Below are positions 16,923 through 25,905 of a DNA stretch of 64,000 nucleotides, piece by piece. The notes below the pieces were generated by a model. The model worked only from the letters and a program-made list of their open reading frames with translations. It was not told the origin of the DNA and made no database searches. The position numbers were made by a program, and so were the translations under genes. Source of the stretch: Pandoraea norimbergensis (GTDB taxonomy: Bacteria > Pseudomonadota > Gammaproteobacteria > Burkholderiales > Burkholderiaceae); the NCBI RefSeq assembly GCF_001465545.3, contig NZ_CP013480.3, forward strand, positions 2,480,001-2,544,000, written 5' to 3'. Each line of letters opens with the position of its first letter. The first letter of the stretch is position 1.

Positions 16923-18185
16923 TCAGGCCAAGGCTTCGCCGTGACTTTCCGGCAGGAAGAAGTAGACGATGATGGCCGCGAGCAGGAAGAACCCGGCCGT
17001 CGCGCCGAGGGCGGCACTCACGTTTTCACCGCGTGACAGCAGGCCGACGGCAGCCGGTGCCAGCGCACTGGCGGCACGCCCGGTGTTGTAGATGAAGCCC
17101 TGTGCCGTGGCACGCACTTGCGTCGGAAACATCTCAGCAAAGGTCGGCGCGAAACCGCTATAGAACCCCGTCCCGAAGAACGCCACGACCGGGCCGAAGG
17201 CGAGCAGCAGCATCGGTTCGCGAATCGCCACGTAAAGCGGCACCGTCACCGCCGACACCAGGAAGAAAAGCAGAAACGACTTGCGGCAACCAATGCGGTC
17301 TGCGATGTAGCCGAAGCACACGAAGCCCGCTGCCGCACCGATCTGCATGATCACGATCCACGTGGTCGAGCGCATGAGGTCGAAGCCCGGGCCGCCCTGA
17401 TCAATCGGCGTCGACAAATACGCCGGAATCCACGTGAACAAGCCCCAGTAGCCGCACATGGCGGCCGCCGTGAAGGCGAGGCCGACGAAGGTACTGCGTG
17501 CATAGGGGCCGAACAACATGCTGAGCGTCTGACCGAGCGTGAGACGCACGCGCTGTTCACGCCAGATGGCGGGCTCTTCCACATGGCGGCGCACCCAGAA
17601 CGCGAGCACCGTCGGCAATAGACCAAAGGCAAACACCCAGCGCCAGCCGAAGTGCGGCAGGATGACCGCCGCCACGATGGCCGCCACCGCGTAACCGACG
17701 GCAAACGCGCTCTGCACCCAAGCCATCACTTTGGCGCGATGCTCAGCAGGCCACGTTTCGGTAATGAGCGCTGCGCCGGCCGACCATTCGCCGCCAATTC
17801 CCAACCCCAGCAAAAAGCGGAACACGAGCAATTGCGTGACCGAATCGGCAAAGCCGCAAAGCGCGGTGCCGATCGAGTAGCAAAGGATCGAGAGAATCAT
17901 CGAGCGCGTGCGGCCGATGCGATCGGCGAGAAAGCCGAAGAACAGGCCGCCGAACGCTGTTGCCAGCAGCGTGAGCGAGGCAATCATGCCCGCTACGCCC
18001 TTGTCGAAGTGCAGATCGACGCTGATGTAGCGAATCACCATCGCGAAAAGCATCAGATCCATGATGTCGAGCATCCAGCCGATATAGGCCGAACCGAATG
18101 CCCGCCATTGCGCCGGGCTAGCGCCGCGATACCACGCCCGGCCCGCTGCGCCCGCCGGTTTCAGGGCGGTCGTACCAGTGTCCAT
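16923..18185 (-). CDS. MFS transporter, aromatic acid/H+ symporter-like
   Basis: About 420 residues with 12 predicted membrane segments. The first helix carries IGWMLDIMDLMLFAMVI, similar to the D-x-x-D/MD motif of aromatic and organic acid symporters, and the loop 2-3 motif GFLADRIGRTRSM is the MFS signature. It most resembles the AAHS/sialate groups. The start at 18185 is chosen because AAGGAGA lies 7 bases upstream; earlier in-frame ATGs at 18200, 18209 and 18254 lack one. It is divergent from a cupin-iclR operon, with two palindromes in the gap, so its expression is probably set by that IclR protein. Substrate unknown. Confidence 0.9.
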   Translation of the reverse strand: MDTGTTALKPAGAAGRAWYRGASPAQWRAFGSAYIGWMLDIMDLMLFAMVIRYISVDLHFDKGVAGMIASLTLLATAFGGLFFGFLADRIGRTRSMILSILCYSIGTALCGFADSVTQLLVFRFLLGLGIGGEWSAGAALITETWPAEHRAKVMAWVQSAFAVGYAVAAIVAAVILPHFGWRWVFAFGLLPTVLAFWVRRHVEEPAIWREQRVRLTLGQTLSMLFGPYARSTFVGLAFTAAAMCGYWGLFTWIPAYLSTPIDQGGPGFDLMRSTTWIVIMQIGAAAGFVCFGYIADRIGCRKSFLLFFLVSAVTVPLYVAIREPMLLLAFGPVVAFFGTGFYSGFAPTFAEMFPTQVRATAQGFIYNTGRAASALAPAAVGLLSRGENVSAALGATAGFFLLAAIIVYFFLPESHGEALA

Positions 18186-18227
18186 TCTTGTCTCCTTCAT
18201 GGAACTCATCCTAATGTCATGTCTCGT

Positions 18228-18244
18228 GTATCGATTATCGATAC
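18228..18244. promoter_or_regulatory. IclR-type operator, site 1
   Basis: GTATCGATTATCGATAC is a perfect dyad with 8-bp arms and one central base. It lies 43 bases upstream of the MFS start codon and shares its arms with site 2. Palindromes of this size are typical of IclR-family binding sites; the iclR gene is two genes away. Confidence 0.7.
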
Positions 18245-18323
18245 GTATGGACATGATTTCGTTTGAATGGTAGCAGGTCGCTTCGAAGTGGTGTCTCGTG
18301 GTAAACCATAAATAGTGCTTTGC

Positions 18324-18340
18324 GTATCGATAGTCGATAC
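18324..18340. promoter_or_regulatory. IclR-type operator, site 2
   Basis: GTATCGATAGTCGATAC is a perfect dyad with 7-bp arms and a 3-base centre, on the cupin side of the divergent gap. Its centre is 96 bases from that of site 1, close to nine helical turns, so two bound dimers would face the same side of DNA. Confidence 0.7.
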
Positions 18341-18441
18341 TAAATGCGGAGATTGTTCCGGAAGTGGGGCAGTCAGGGTTCAGAAGGATTCAGCGCCACG
18401 CGGACGGGTTGTCTTGCGGGCAGGTCTTAGGAGATTGAGAA

Positions 18442-19119
18442 GTGAAGCCGTTTCAATTGCGTTTGTATGAGGATGTCATTGCGCCCAACCATCCGCCGGT
18501 TTATCTGCCGGCGGCCCGTCGGGCGATTTACGTCGTGCGTGGCGATGTGGCGATCGAATTCGACACCGGCGCGCAGCATCACGTTGCAGAAACCGCGTGG
18601 TTGGGTGAGGACGATGTCGCACTGAGCGCGGGCAGTGAGGGTGTGACGTTGTGGCGTTGGGAGTTGATGTCGGGCGATGCGCCGACGCCCGGGGAAATTG
18701 CCTCGGCACCGGGGGCGTCGTCGACGCTCAAACTCGATGCACCGATCGAGCTGGACCCGCGCCAACGCTGGCTCATGCGCTGCGACAAGGTACAATTCCC
18801 CCCCGGCGGCGTAGCGCATACGCACGTGCATCAGGGCCCCGGTGTGCGTTGCACGCTCGAAGGCGAGATCACGATCGAGACACTCGGTGCGTCGCACACG
18901 CACAAGGCGGGCGAGGCTTGGCTGGAACTTGGTCATGCCCCTGTGCTGGCGCCGACGACTGAATCGCGCGATACGACATTCATCCGCTGCTTCATCCTGC
19001 CGCGCGCGTGTCGCAATCGCAGTTCGATTCGGTACGTGCGCCCTGAGGACGCGAACAAGAACAAGCCGCAGCGCTATCACGTATTCGGCGAGCGTTTCAT
19101 CTCGCTCGACGCGCAATAG
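18442..19119 (+). CDS. Bicupin-like protein of unknown function
   Basis: The 225-residue protein has a C-terminal cupin fold around residues 110-165 (PPGGVAHTHVHQGPGVRCTLEGEITIE), with a His-x-His pair able to bind metal, and a degenerate N-terminal cupin half (residues 20-75). GTG start at 18442, with AGGAGA at 18429-18434. Related cupins include dioxygenases, isomerases and sugar or amide-binding proteins; no specific match is recognised. It is followed 30 bases later by an iclR gene and is divergent from a putative acid transporter, so it probably acts on the transported compound. Confidence 0.75.
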   Translation: MKPFQLRLYEDVIAPNHPPVYLPAARRAIYVVRGDVAIEFDTGAQHHVAETAWLGEDDVALSAGSEGVTLWRWELMSGDAPTPGEIASAPGASSTLKLDAPIELDPRQRWLMRCDKVQFPPGGVAHTHVHQGPGVRCTLEGEITIETLGASHTHKAGEAWLELGHAPVLAPTTESRDTTFIRCFILPRACRNRSSIRYVRPEDANKNKPQRYHVFGERFISLDAQ

Positions 19120-19149
19120 CCGCCACGCGACAGTGACAAAGGACACGCA

Positions 19150-20022
19150 GTGAAACGATCGAAGGACACTCCGGCAGACGTCATGTCGACGCCACGCAGC
19201 ACGCAATCGACGCGCCAACCCGAGCTGGGTGGTGCGATGACGGGTGTTGCCGGCGATGAACCCAACACGTCGTCGACTTCGGTCATTTCGCTGCGCATTC
19301 TGGAGTTGCTGGCTGAGCGCAATGCCGAGTGCGGCGTGACGCATCTCGCCGAAGCGCTCGGCGTGCCCAAGGCGCGCGTGCACCGGCATCTGACGGCATT
19401 GCGGCAAGAGGGCTACGTGGTGCAGAACCCGCGCTCAAGCCGGTATCGCATTGGCTGGCGTCTGTTCCTGTTGGGGCAGAAACTGGTCAAGCAGTTCGAC
19501 GTGGTAGGGCTGGCGCGTCCGGTCATGGAGGAGTTGCGCGACGCGGTCGGACAGACCATCGTCATCAGCTCGTTCACCGAGACCGATGTGGTGGTGCTCG
19601 ACGTGATGCGTGGGCGTAGTCCGCTGGAGATTCTGTTGCACCCGGGCACGCAGTTCAAACTGCATAGCGTGGCGCAGGGCAAGATCGCGCTGGCGTTTGG
19701 TGCGCCTGAACGGCGTGAGGCCGTGCTGGCCGGGCCGCTCGATGCTTGCACGCCGCATACGATCACCGACACGATGCGGCTCTCGCATGAGTTGGCGCTG
19801 GTGCGCGAGCGCGGCTGGGCCGATGCGCCGGAAGAGGTTTTTCTCGGCGTGAACGCGTTGGCTGCGCCGATTGTGCAGGATGATGGTTCGCTGTTCGGCA
19901 CGCTCGCGATCGTGGGTTCGATCCACTATCTGCCAGCGCATCCGAATCCGCAGACGGTGGCTGCGTTGACCGACGCCGCCAAACGTATTTCACGTTTGCT
20001 GGGTGGTGAGCGCGGCGGTTGA
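19150..20022 (+). CDS. IclR family transcriptional regulator
   Basis: The 290-residue protein has a 35-residue flexible N-terminus, an IclR winged HTH (about 48-100: VISLRILELLAERNAECGVTHLAEALGVPKARVHRHL) and a GAF-like effector domain (about 120-285, ending IHYLPAHPNPQTVAALTDAAKRIS). GTG start at 19150. It is co-oriented with the cupin and separated by 30 bases. The two palindromes in the upstream divergent region are the likely binding sites, giving control of the transporter and its own operon. Confidence 0.93.
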   Translation: MKRSKDTPADVMSTPRSTQSTRQPELGGAMTGVAGDEPNTSSTSVISLRILELLAERNAECGVTHLAEALGVPKARVHRHLTALRQEGYVVQNPRSSRYRIGWRLFLLGQKLVKQFDVVGLARPVMEELRDAVGQTIVISSFTETDVVVLDVMRGRSPLEILLHPGTQFKLHSVAQGKIALAFGAPERREAVLAGPLDACTPHTITDTMRLSHELALVRERGWADAPEEVFLGVNALAAPIVQDDGSLFGTLAIVGSIHYLPAHPNPQTVAALTDAAKRISRLLGGERGG

Positions 20023-20036
20023 CGCTACGGCAGTGA

Positions 20037-20059
20037 TGCGGCGCACCGGTGGCGCCGCA
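20037..20059. terminator. Hairpin in the iclR/DUF2165 convergent gap
   Basis: TGCGGCGC at 20037-20044 pairs with GCGCCGCA at 20052-20059 around a 7-base loop, in the 42-base gap between converging genes. There is no T-run, so terminator function is tentative. Confidence 0.4.
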
Positions 20060-20064
20060 GTCGC

Positions 20065-20556
20065 TTACATCCGCAATAGGGCAGCGGTGGCAATCGTCAG
20101 CACGAGCAACATCATGTGCGTGAGTTGCAGCCCTTCCTGACGAATCCAGTACCCGAACCACAGGCCGCCGATCATCATCAGCAGCCACGCGGCAGCCAGT
20201 GCCGTGAGTCCGAACATTCCCCAATGAATTCCTGTGGCGTCCGACCCTGCGGACGCCAGCGCAATGGCCAGTTGCCCGCCGCCATAGGCGAGGCAAATCG
20301 CGGCAATCCCCTGCAAGACAATCATCGCGATCAGCGCCATTACGGCCAGCGCTTTGGCATGGACTGCGCGGCGCAATAGGGAGATGTCGATAGCGGGTGC
20401 CTCGCGCAGCGGCGACATGCTCAGCGTTCGGCCGATGGCTCCGGTGGACGCGCCGAACGCGACCAGATTATTGAGCGCCGCGATCGCAGACCAGACTGCA
20501 AGGCCGAGCGTCACTACGCATTTGAAGACGACGAAGGCATCGACGGAACCAAACAT
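20065..20556 (-). CDS. DUF2165 family small membrane protein
   Basis: The 163-residue protein has four predicted membrane helices and the opening KCVVTLGLAVWSAIAALNNLVAF, followed by a short loop, then AKALAVMALIAMIVLQGIAAICL, WLLMMIGGLWFGYWI and a final helix. This matches DUF2165 (predicted small integral membrane protein). It stands alone, convergent with iclR. Function unknown. Confidence 0.85.
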   Translation of the reverse strand: MFGSVDAFVVFKCVVTLGLAVWSAIAALNNLVAFGASTGAIGRTLSMSPLREAPAIDISLLRRAVHAKALAVMALIAMIVLQGIAAICLAYGGGQLAIALASAGSDATGIHWGMFGLTALAAAWLLMMIGGLWFGYWIRQEGLQLTHMMLLVLTIATAALLRM

Positions 20557-20823
20557 CTCAACTCACTCCTGCGGCGGGGAGGGCTCGCGCATATTGCGGC
20601 GAACGCTCGACTTTTGTGGGTAGGCCAAAGCATAGGGGAGTGATGAAAATTATGCAATACGATGCTTGGGTAATTGCTGAGGTTTGAGCATTGGGACTCA
20701 GTCCGCCTATGCCGGTGAGAGAAAAGGCGAGGGGCGTTACTAAACATCTGAATGGATGTCACAGGACGACGAGAACCGAATACGATTTGCCAAACGAATA
20801 GAAGTACAACGGGGGAGACGACG

Positions 20824-21393
20824 ATGACTTTCGCGCGGGGTGCTCGGTGGTTGGCGGCAGTCGCTTTGATGGTGGCGACAAATGCGTTTGCAGATGCTGC
20901 ATCGGATCAGGTGAGCCGATCCAATGCAGCGACGCGTTTGTTCATGGACTTTTGCCTTGGGACGACTGGTGATTTTGCGAAGGTCAACGGTCTGGCGACC
21001 CAGAATCACCTGCCGTTCGTGAGGGCGGATTTTGCACCGCACTTTTTGGGGGGGAAAGCGGGGCGCGTATGGAGTGCGACGAATTCGCTTGGCGAGTTTG
21101 TCATCATCGGGACCGAAGACAACACGTGCCAGGTATGGGCGAAGCAAGCGGATGCGCCGACCTCGATTCAACACTTCAATCGGATCGTCTCGGGGGTGCC
21201 CCGCCCGGGACTCGTCGTCAAGCTCGTTAAAGATGAAACGTTGAGTGGTAAGGACGGCGCTTATCGTGTCGTCGCGTACCTGATGCGACGCGACGATCAA
21301 GTCAATGGCATGCTCGTGAGCATCATTTCCAGCGAATCGACCACCGCCGCCGTCCAAGTGCGTCTGAAGATTCAAGCGGCTGCCGACCGGTGA
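20824..21393 (+). CDS. Exported hypothetical protein
   Basis: A 189-residue protein with a signal peptide (residues 1-22, MTFARGARWLAAVALMVATNAFA) and a mature domain containing two cysteines (FMDFCLGTTGD and EDNTCQVWAKQ) that could form a disulfide. It is not a family I recognise with confidence. ATG 20824 is preceded by GGGGGAGA. Its last 22 bases overlap the convergent epimerase gene. The 267-base gap upstream contains no other gene that I can see. Periplasmic by prediction; function unknown. Confidence 0.8.
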   Translation: MTFARGARWLAAVALMVATNAFADAASDQVSRSNAATRLFMDFCLGTTGDFAKVNGLATQNHLPFVRADFAPHFLGGKAGRVWSATNSLGEFVIIGTEDNTCQVWAKQADAPTSIQHFNRIVSGVPRPGLVVKLVKDETLSGKDGAYRVVAYLMRRDDQVNGMLVSIISSESTTAAVQVRLKIQAAADR

Positions 21394-22370
21394 TTCTGCG
21401 GCAAACACCCCAACCCCTTGAGCGTCGCATGCACCGCTTCATCGAGCGGGGTATGCGGTTCACGCCCCAGCGCATTGAGAAGGTGTGTGTTGTCCATGCG
21501 CACCGGGCGCGACCACAGGTAACGCATCTCCAGCAACTCGCGCAGCGTCGTGACGAACGGCGCGGCGGCCCACACGACCCACCACGGAAAGCGGCGTGAT
21601 TTGACGTCCACGCCATATCGGCGCATCACGCGTGTAATCGCCCCCGCCATTTGTGACCCGTCGCTATCCCAATGGCCGGCCATATGGAAGTTAGAAAACG
21701 TCGGCAACGTGTCGCGGCGCTCGATCAGCGCAACCATCGTGCGCGCCACGTCCGGCAGATACGACCATTGATGACCCACCCCCGGCGCATTCGGCACTTG
21801 CACGATCTTGGCCGTCTGCCCCGGCTTGACGAGCCCCTGACCAAACCAGCTATTGCCCGCGTGCGGCCCAAAGAAGTCGCCAGCGCGCACGATGATCGTC
21901 GCCACACCCTGACGGCTGGCTGCCCGCAGACGTGACTCCATTTCCACGCGAATCTTGCCCTTGCGCGTCAGCGGGCGTTGTTCTGCATCTTCACGCAGTA
22001 CCGGAAAGGCATCCGGGCCGAAGTTGTAGACCGTGCCCGGCAGCACGATCGTCGCGCCATGCGCCGTGGCGGCCGCGATAGTGTTGTCGAGCATCGGCAG
22101 TACCTGTGTCGACCAGTTGCGGTAGCCCGGCGGGTTGACGGCATGCACGATCACGTCGCAATCCTGCGCAGCGCCCAGCACATCCTCGGCGCTCATGGCA
22201 TCCCCGTCGGTCCATTCGATACCGAGATTCGGCGCATCGTTGTGCGGCGTGCCGCCACGACGCATGGCTCGAACTTGCCAGCCGGCCGCCAGCAATTGCA
22301 CAGCCACTTCGCCGCCGATCCCGCCCGTTGCCCCCAGCACCAGTGCGCGTGACGCTTTCTCGTGGCTCAT
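21372..22370 (-). CDS. NAD-dependent epimerase/dehydratase family protein
   Basis: The 332-residue protein starts with an extended-SDR nucleotide-binding motif (ALVLGATGGIGGEVAVQLLAAGW, residues 9-31) followed by DCDVIVHAVNPPGY and YNFGPDAFPVLRED, which holds the usual Tyr region (PGTVYNFG) without a clear YxxxK. The atypical catalytic region suggests a binding or reductase-like SDR rather than a sugar epimerase. It is divergent from a LysR regulator 97 bases away, its probable controller. Its 3' end overlaps the exported hypothetical gene by 22 bases. Confidence 0.85.
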   Translation of the reverse strand: MSHEKASRALVLGATGGIGGEVAVQLLAAGWQVRAMRRGGTPHNDAPNLGIEWTDGDAMSAEDVLGAAQDCDVIVHAVNPPGYRNWSTQVLPMLDNTIAAATAHGATIVLPGTVYNFGPDAFPVLREDAEQRPLTRKGKIRVEMESRLRAASRQGVATIIVRAGDFFGPHAGNSWFGQGLVKPGQTAKIVQVPNAPGVGHQWSYLPDVARTMVALIERRDTLPTFSNFHMAGHWDSDGSQMAGAITRVMRRYGVDVKSRRFPWWVVWAAAPFVTTLRELLEMRYLWSRPVRMDNTHLLNALGREPHTPLDEAVHATLKGLGCLPQNHRSAAA

Positions 22371-22432
22371 GATGTCGCTCCCAAAACGTTGTCGATGGGG
22401 GCCATTCTCCGCGCGAACGGATTCAAATAAAA

Positions 22433-22460
22433 TTGCCTAAATACGTCCATCGGCTATACA
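22433..22460 (+). promoter_or_regulatory. Promoter of the lysR gene; predicted leaderless start
   Basis: A -35-like TTGCCT (22433-22438), 16-base spacer and -10-like TATACA (22455-22460) place transcription start at about 22467, the base before the ATG at 22468. No ribosome binding site precedes the ATG. The mRNA may be leaderless. Confidence 0.45.
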
Positions 22461-22467
22461 TTTTTGT

Positions 22468-23358
22468 ATGACATCAAATCTCAGTTGGGATCTCTGCCGG
22501 ACGTTTCTTACCGTGCTGACCGAAGGGTCGCTCTCGGGCGCGGCGCGCGCACTCGGTATCACGCAACCCACTGCCGGCCGTCACATTGCCGCATTGGAGG
22601 AGGCGCTTGGCCAGACGCTCTTCACGCGCTCGCAAACGGGATTGATGCCGACCGACGCGGCAGAGTCGTTGCGCCCGCATGCGCAAGCCATGCAGCACAC
22701 GGCGTCAGCCTTCGAGCGCGCGGCAGCCAGTCGAGACGATGGCGTGAACGGGGTCGTGCGAATCTCCGCGAGTGAAGTGGTCGGGGTAGAGGTGCTACCG
22801 CCCATGTTGACGGCACTGCGCCGCGCCCATCCGCTGCTGTCAGTCGAACTGGTGCCGACCAACCGGATACAGGATCTGTTGCACCGCGAGGTCGACATTG
22901 CCGTGCGCATGGCACCACCGCAGCAGGACGCCCTGATTGCGCGTCGCGTCGGCAGCATCGACATCGGCCTGCATGCGCGCGACGACTATCTGGCCCGCTA
23001 CGGTGCGCCGGCCACGCTGGCCGATCTGGCCAACCACACGCTGATCGGCTTCGATAGCGTGACGCCGTTCATCCGGGCCGCGACGGCGGGCGTGCCGGAA
23101 TGGTCTCGCGACGCGTTTGCATTTCGTGCGGACAACGATCTGGCCCAACTGGCCATGATCCGGGCAGGGTATGGCATCGGCGGCTGTCAGGTGCCGATTG
23201 CGCGGCGTGATGCACGACTGGTGCGCGTACTGCCCAATGCGTTTCGCTTCAAGCTCGTCACGTGGGTGACCATGCACGAAGACCTGCGTCAGAGCCCGCG
23301 TTGCAAGGTCACGTTCGACGCGCTAGTGGCCGGATTGTCTGCCTACATGGCCGTTTGA
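22468..23358 (+). CDS. LysR family transcriptional regulator
   Basis: The 296-residue protein has an N-terminal LysR HTH (residues about 5-65: LCRTFLTVLTEGSLSGAARALGITQPTAGRHIAALEEALGQTLFTRSQ) and a periplasmic-binding-like effector domain (about 90-292). It is divergent from the SDR gene, which it probably regulates. No Shine-Dalgarno sequence precedes the ATG. It resembles the LTTR subgroup that controls oxidoreductases and efflux genes. Confidence 0.93.
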   Translation: MTSNLSWDLCRTFLTVLTEGSLSGAARALGITQPTAGRHIAALEEALGQTLFTRSQTGLMPTDAAESLRPHAQAMQHTASAFERAAASRDDGVNGVVRISASEVVGVEVLPPMLTALRRAHPLLSVELVPTNRIQDLLHREVDIAVRMAPPQQDALIARRVGSIDIGLHARDDYLARYGAPATLADLANHTLIGFDSVTPFIRAATAGVPEWSRDAFAFRADNDLAQLAMIRAGYGIGGCQVPIARRDARLVRVLPNAFRFKLVTWVTMHEDLRQSPRCKVTFDALVAGLSAYMAV

Positions 23359-23392
23359 GCCCAAATATCGCGTGTCAGCCGTTAAATTTGAT

Positions 23393-23407
23393 GATATACA
23401 ATATATC
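23393..23407. promoter_or_regulatory. AT-rich palindrome upstream of the esterase gene
   Basis: GATATACAATATATC is an inverted repeat with 6-bp arms and a 3-base centre, in the 84-base gap between lysR and the hydrolase gene. It also contains promoter-like TATA sequence. It may be an operator or only an AT-rich promoter element. Confidence 0.35.
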
Positions 23408-23442
23408 AATAATTTTAACGATCACGAGACACTCACTGCGCC

Positions 23443-24198
23443 ATGTTCGATCCCGCATTGTTCGGTCGGATGTCGCCCGGGGTATTCACGCCCGGGCGTC
23501 CTTTGGCGGCGTCAGCGCAAGACGACGCCACTTCAGCCACCCCGGCGCCGGCACTCGCCGCGCCTTCATCGCTTCCCGTATCGCTACCTCCCGGACGTCA
23601 TCCTCTTGGGTTGAGCGAAGTGCGTGACGCGGTGCTGTACGTGCCGCCCGATTTACCGACGGACAAGCCCGTCCCGCTTTTCGTGATGTTTCACGGCGCG
23701 GGCGGCTTTCCCGAGAAGGTGTTGCCGTTCATCGAGCCGCATGCCGACCGTCATGGGTTTCTCGTGCTCGCGCCGCATTCCACGTTTCCCACATGGGACA
23801 TCGTGATCGGCGGCAACGGCCCCGATCTCGAACGCTTGCAACAGGCTTTCGGCATCGTCGCCTCGCGCTATTCGATCGACACCGCTCACGTCGCGTTTGC
23901 GGGTTTTTCGGACGGCGCAAGCTACGCGCTGTCCATCGGCGTCACCAATGGCGATATCGCCAGTCACGTCATCGCATTCTCCGGCGGCTTCATGTCGATC
24001 TTCGTGCAGGAAGGGCAGCCGCGCGTGTTCATCGCCCATGGGTTGATCGACGAACAACTGCCCATCGCTACGAGCGGGCGCAACAACGCCAACAAGCTCA
24101 AGGCATCGGGCTACGACGTCGAGTATGTCGAATTCGATGGCTTGCACATCATCGAACCGGGTGTGGTGGCACGTGCCATCGACTTCTTCCTCGCCTGA
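23443..24198 (+). CDS. Alpha/beta hydrolase (esterase/dienelactone hydrolase-like)
   Basis: The 251-residue protein has the oxyanion region MFHGAGGFPEKVLPF (residues about 85-99), nucleophile elbow GFSDGAS and a C-terminal His in EFDGLHIIEPGV, preceded by HGLIDEQLPI with the acid residue. The fold matches the phospholipase/carboxylesterase and PHB-depolymerase-like group. The first 50 residues are Ala/Pro-rich without a clear signal peptide. The start at 23443 has only a weak GAGA upstream. Same direction as the preceding lysR and following AAA gene, but with gaps, so no operon is certain. Confidence 0.82.
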   Translation: MFDPALFGRMSPGVFTPGRPLAASAQDDATSATPAPALAAPSSLPVSLPPGRHPLGLSEVRDAVLYVPPDLPTDKPVPLFVMFHGAGGFPEKVLPFIEPHADRHGFLVLAPHSTFPTWDIVIGGNGPDLERLQQAFGIVASRYSIDTAHVAFAGFSDGASYALSIGVTNGDIASHVIAFSGGFMSIFVQEGQPRVFIAHGLIDEQLPIATSGRNNANKLKASGYDVEYVEFDGLHIIEPGVVARAIDFFLA

Positions 24199-24258
24199 TC
24201 GCACGCGGCCGGCAGGCCATGCGGGCGCGGGCTCCACGCATTACGGGGAGTGCCGTAC

Positions 24259-25884
24259 ATGGATTTCGAAATTCCGGAGTCGTTGATTCATCCACTGTTG
24301 CAGCTAATCGGTACCGACTCACCGCTCGGCAAACAGATGACCGCCTATGGCGTGTGCCGAGGCAACATTCTGGTGTCGAGCGAATGGTTCGACGCCAAGT
24401 CGCTCAACACGCTCTACGTGCTGTGCAAGTCGCAGAACGAGCGCGCGCTGATGTTCCAGATGCTGGCGCTCGATAACGTCTACAACGCCCCGCAGGCGCG
24501 CGTGATTCCGAGTCTCGACAAGTTGGTGCCGGGGCTCGTCGCCTATCTCGCGCGTGACGTCATCGACGGCTGGCTGTATCAGCGGCATCGAGATGGCGCG
24601 CTGTTGCCGTGGCTGGTGCGCCGCCTGCGTTATGTCGAGCCGGAGCAGGGCTCGCCGTATGTCGTGTTGGACATGCTGGCCAACACGATGCAATCGGCCA
24701 ATTTGAATGCGTCGGAGCATCGCCCGCGTCGCTCGGGCATGACGACCTCGCTGGTGTTCACGCGCGACGACATCGTCAACCGCACCATTCCCGAGTTGCT
24801 TGCCGAGTTCGGTTTCTACAAGGAATGCGCAGAGTTCAAACACGAATACGAGCAACATGCGCAGCGCTTTCTGAAGTTGCAGCGCGCATTCGGTGCGCAG
24901 TTCGTGATGCGCCGTGCGGCGTTTTCCGTCGATCCGAAAGGGGCCACTGAACTGGTGCGCGTGGTCGAGGGCGTGACGGCCAAATGCGTGAACGACGAGG
25001 AGCGGTTGGAGCGCAATTTCGAAATGGCCTGCGATGCGGATTTCTGGCGCAATGCCGAGATCGCCTCGGCGTTCGAGACCATTCCGCTGCACTGCTATGT
25101 GCACGTCTTCCATTTGGACTGGCACCGCAATCTTTGGGTGCACGTGCAGAACATCAGCGAGTACGAATACCAGCCGGCATTGCGCGACAAGCTGGTACTG
25201 CCTGCACATCATCACGATCTGATCGACATCCTCACGTCGAACATGGACACGATGATGCCCGACTTCGTGCCGGGCAAATCGGGCGGCGCGACCATCCTGT
25301 GCCAAGGCGCGCCGGGTCTGGGCAAGACGCTCACCGCCGAGATCTATTCGGAAGTCGTCGGCAAGCCGCTGTACCGCGTGCACTCGGGGCAACTCGGCAC
25401 GACGGCGGCGTCGGTGGGCGCCACGCTCATGGGCATCCTTCGGCGCGCCATGCGCTGGAACGCGATCCTGCTGCTCGATGAGGCCGACGTCTACATTCGC
25501 CGCCGCGATAACGACCTCGAACACAACGCCATCGTGGCGGAGTTTCTGCGCTCGCTGGAGTACTTCCACGGTCTGCTGTTCATGACGACAAACCGGATCG
25601 GCGACGTGGACGACGCGATTCTCTCGCGCTGTATCGCGACGATTCACTACGAGACGCCATCGCCCGCCGATGCGCGACGCCTGTGGCGCATGCAGGCGGA
25701 TCAGGTCGGTGCGTATCTCGACGATGGGCTCATTGAAGTGCTGGCCAGCCGGTATCCCGACGCCAGCGGACGCGACATCAAGGAACTGATGAAACTCGCG
25801 AGCCGCTATTGCAAGGTCAGAGACCTGCCGTACACGGAGGATGTGTTCCGGCTGTGCGGGTTGTTCCGGGGATATCCGGGGTAA
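24259..25884 (+). CDS. AAA family ATPase of unknown function
   Basis: About 541 residues: a 330-residue N-terminal region of unrecognised fold (with HEYEQHAQRFLKLQRAFG), then an AAA module with Walker A GAPGLGKT (near residue 352), Walker B ILLLDEADV (near 408), sensor 1 MTTNR and the arginine region ILSRCIATIHY. ATG 24259 follows GGGGAG with 8-base spacing; a GTG at 24250 overlaps that site. AAA proteins of this type remodel or unfold partners. No dedicated partner or chaperone substrate is adjacent, unlike MoxR-VWA pairs. Confidence 0.85.
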   Translation: MDFEIPESLIHPLLQLIGTDSPLGKQMTAYGVCRGNILVSSEWFDAKSLNTLYVLCKSQNERALMFQMLALDNVYNAPQARVIPSLDKLVPGLVAYLARDVIDGWLYQRHRDGALLPWLVRRLRYVEPEQGSPYVVLDMLANTMQSANLNASEHRPRRSGMTTSLVFTRDDIVNRTIPELLAEFGFYKECAEFKHEYEQHAQRFLKLQRAFGAQFVMRRAAFSVDPKGATELVRVVEGVTAKCVNDEERLERNFEMACDADFWRNAEIASAFETIPLHCYVHVFHLDWHRNLWVHVQNISEYEYQPALRDKLVLPAHHHDLIDILTSNMDTMMPDFVPGKSGGATILCQGAPGLGKTLTAEIYSEVVGKPLYRVHSGQLGTTAASVGATLMGILRRAMRWNAILLLDEADVYIRRRDNDLEHNAIVAEFLRSLEYFHGLLFMTTNRIGDVDDAILSRCIATIHYETPSPADARRLWRMQADQVGAYLDDGLIEVLASRYPDASGRDIKELMKLASRYCKVRDLPYTEDVFRLCGLFRGYPG

Positions 25885-25905
25885 GCATTCAGCAGACGGG
25901 GAGGG

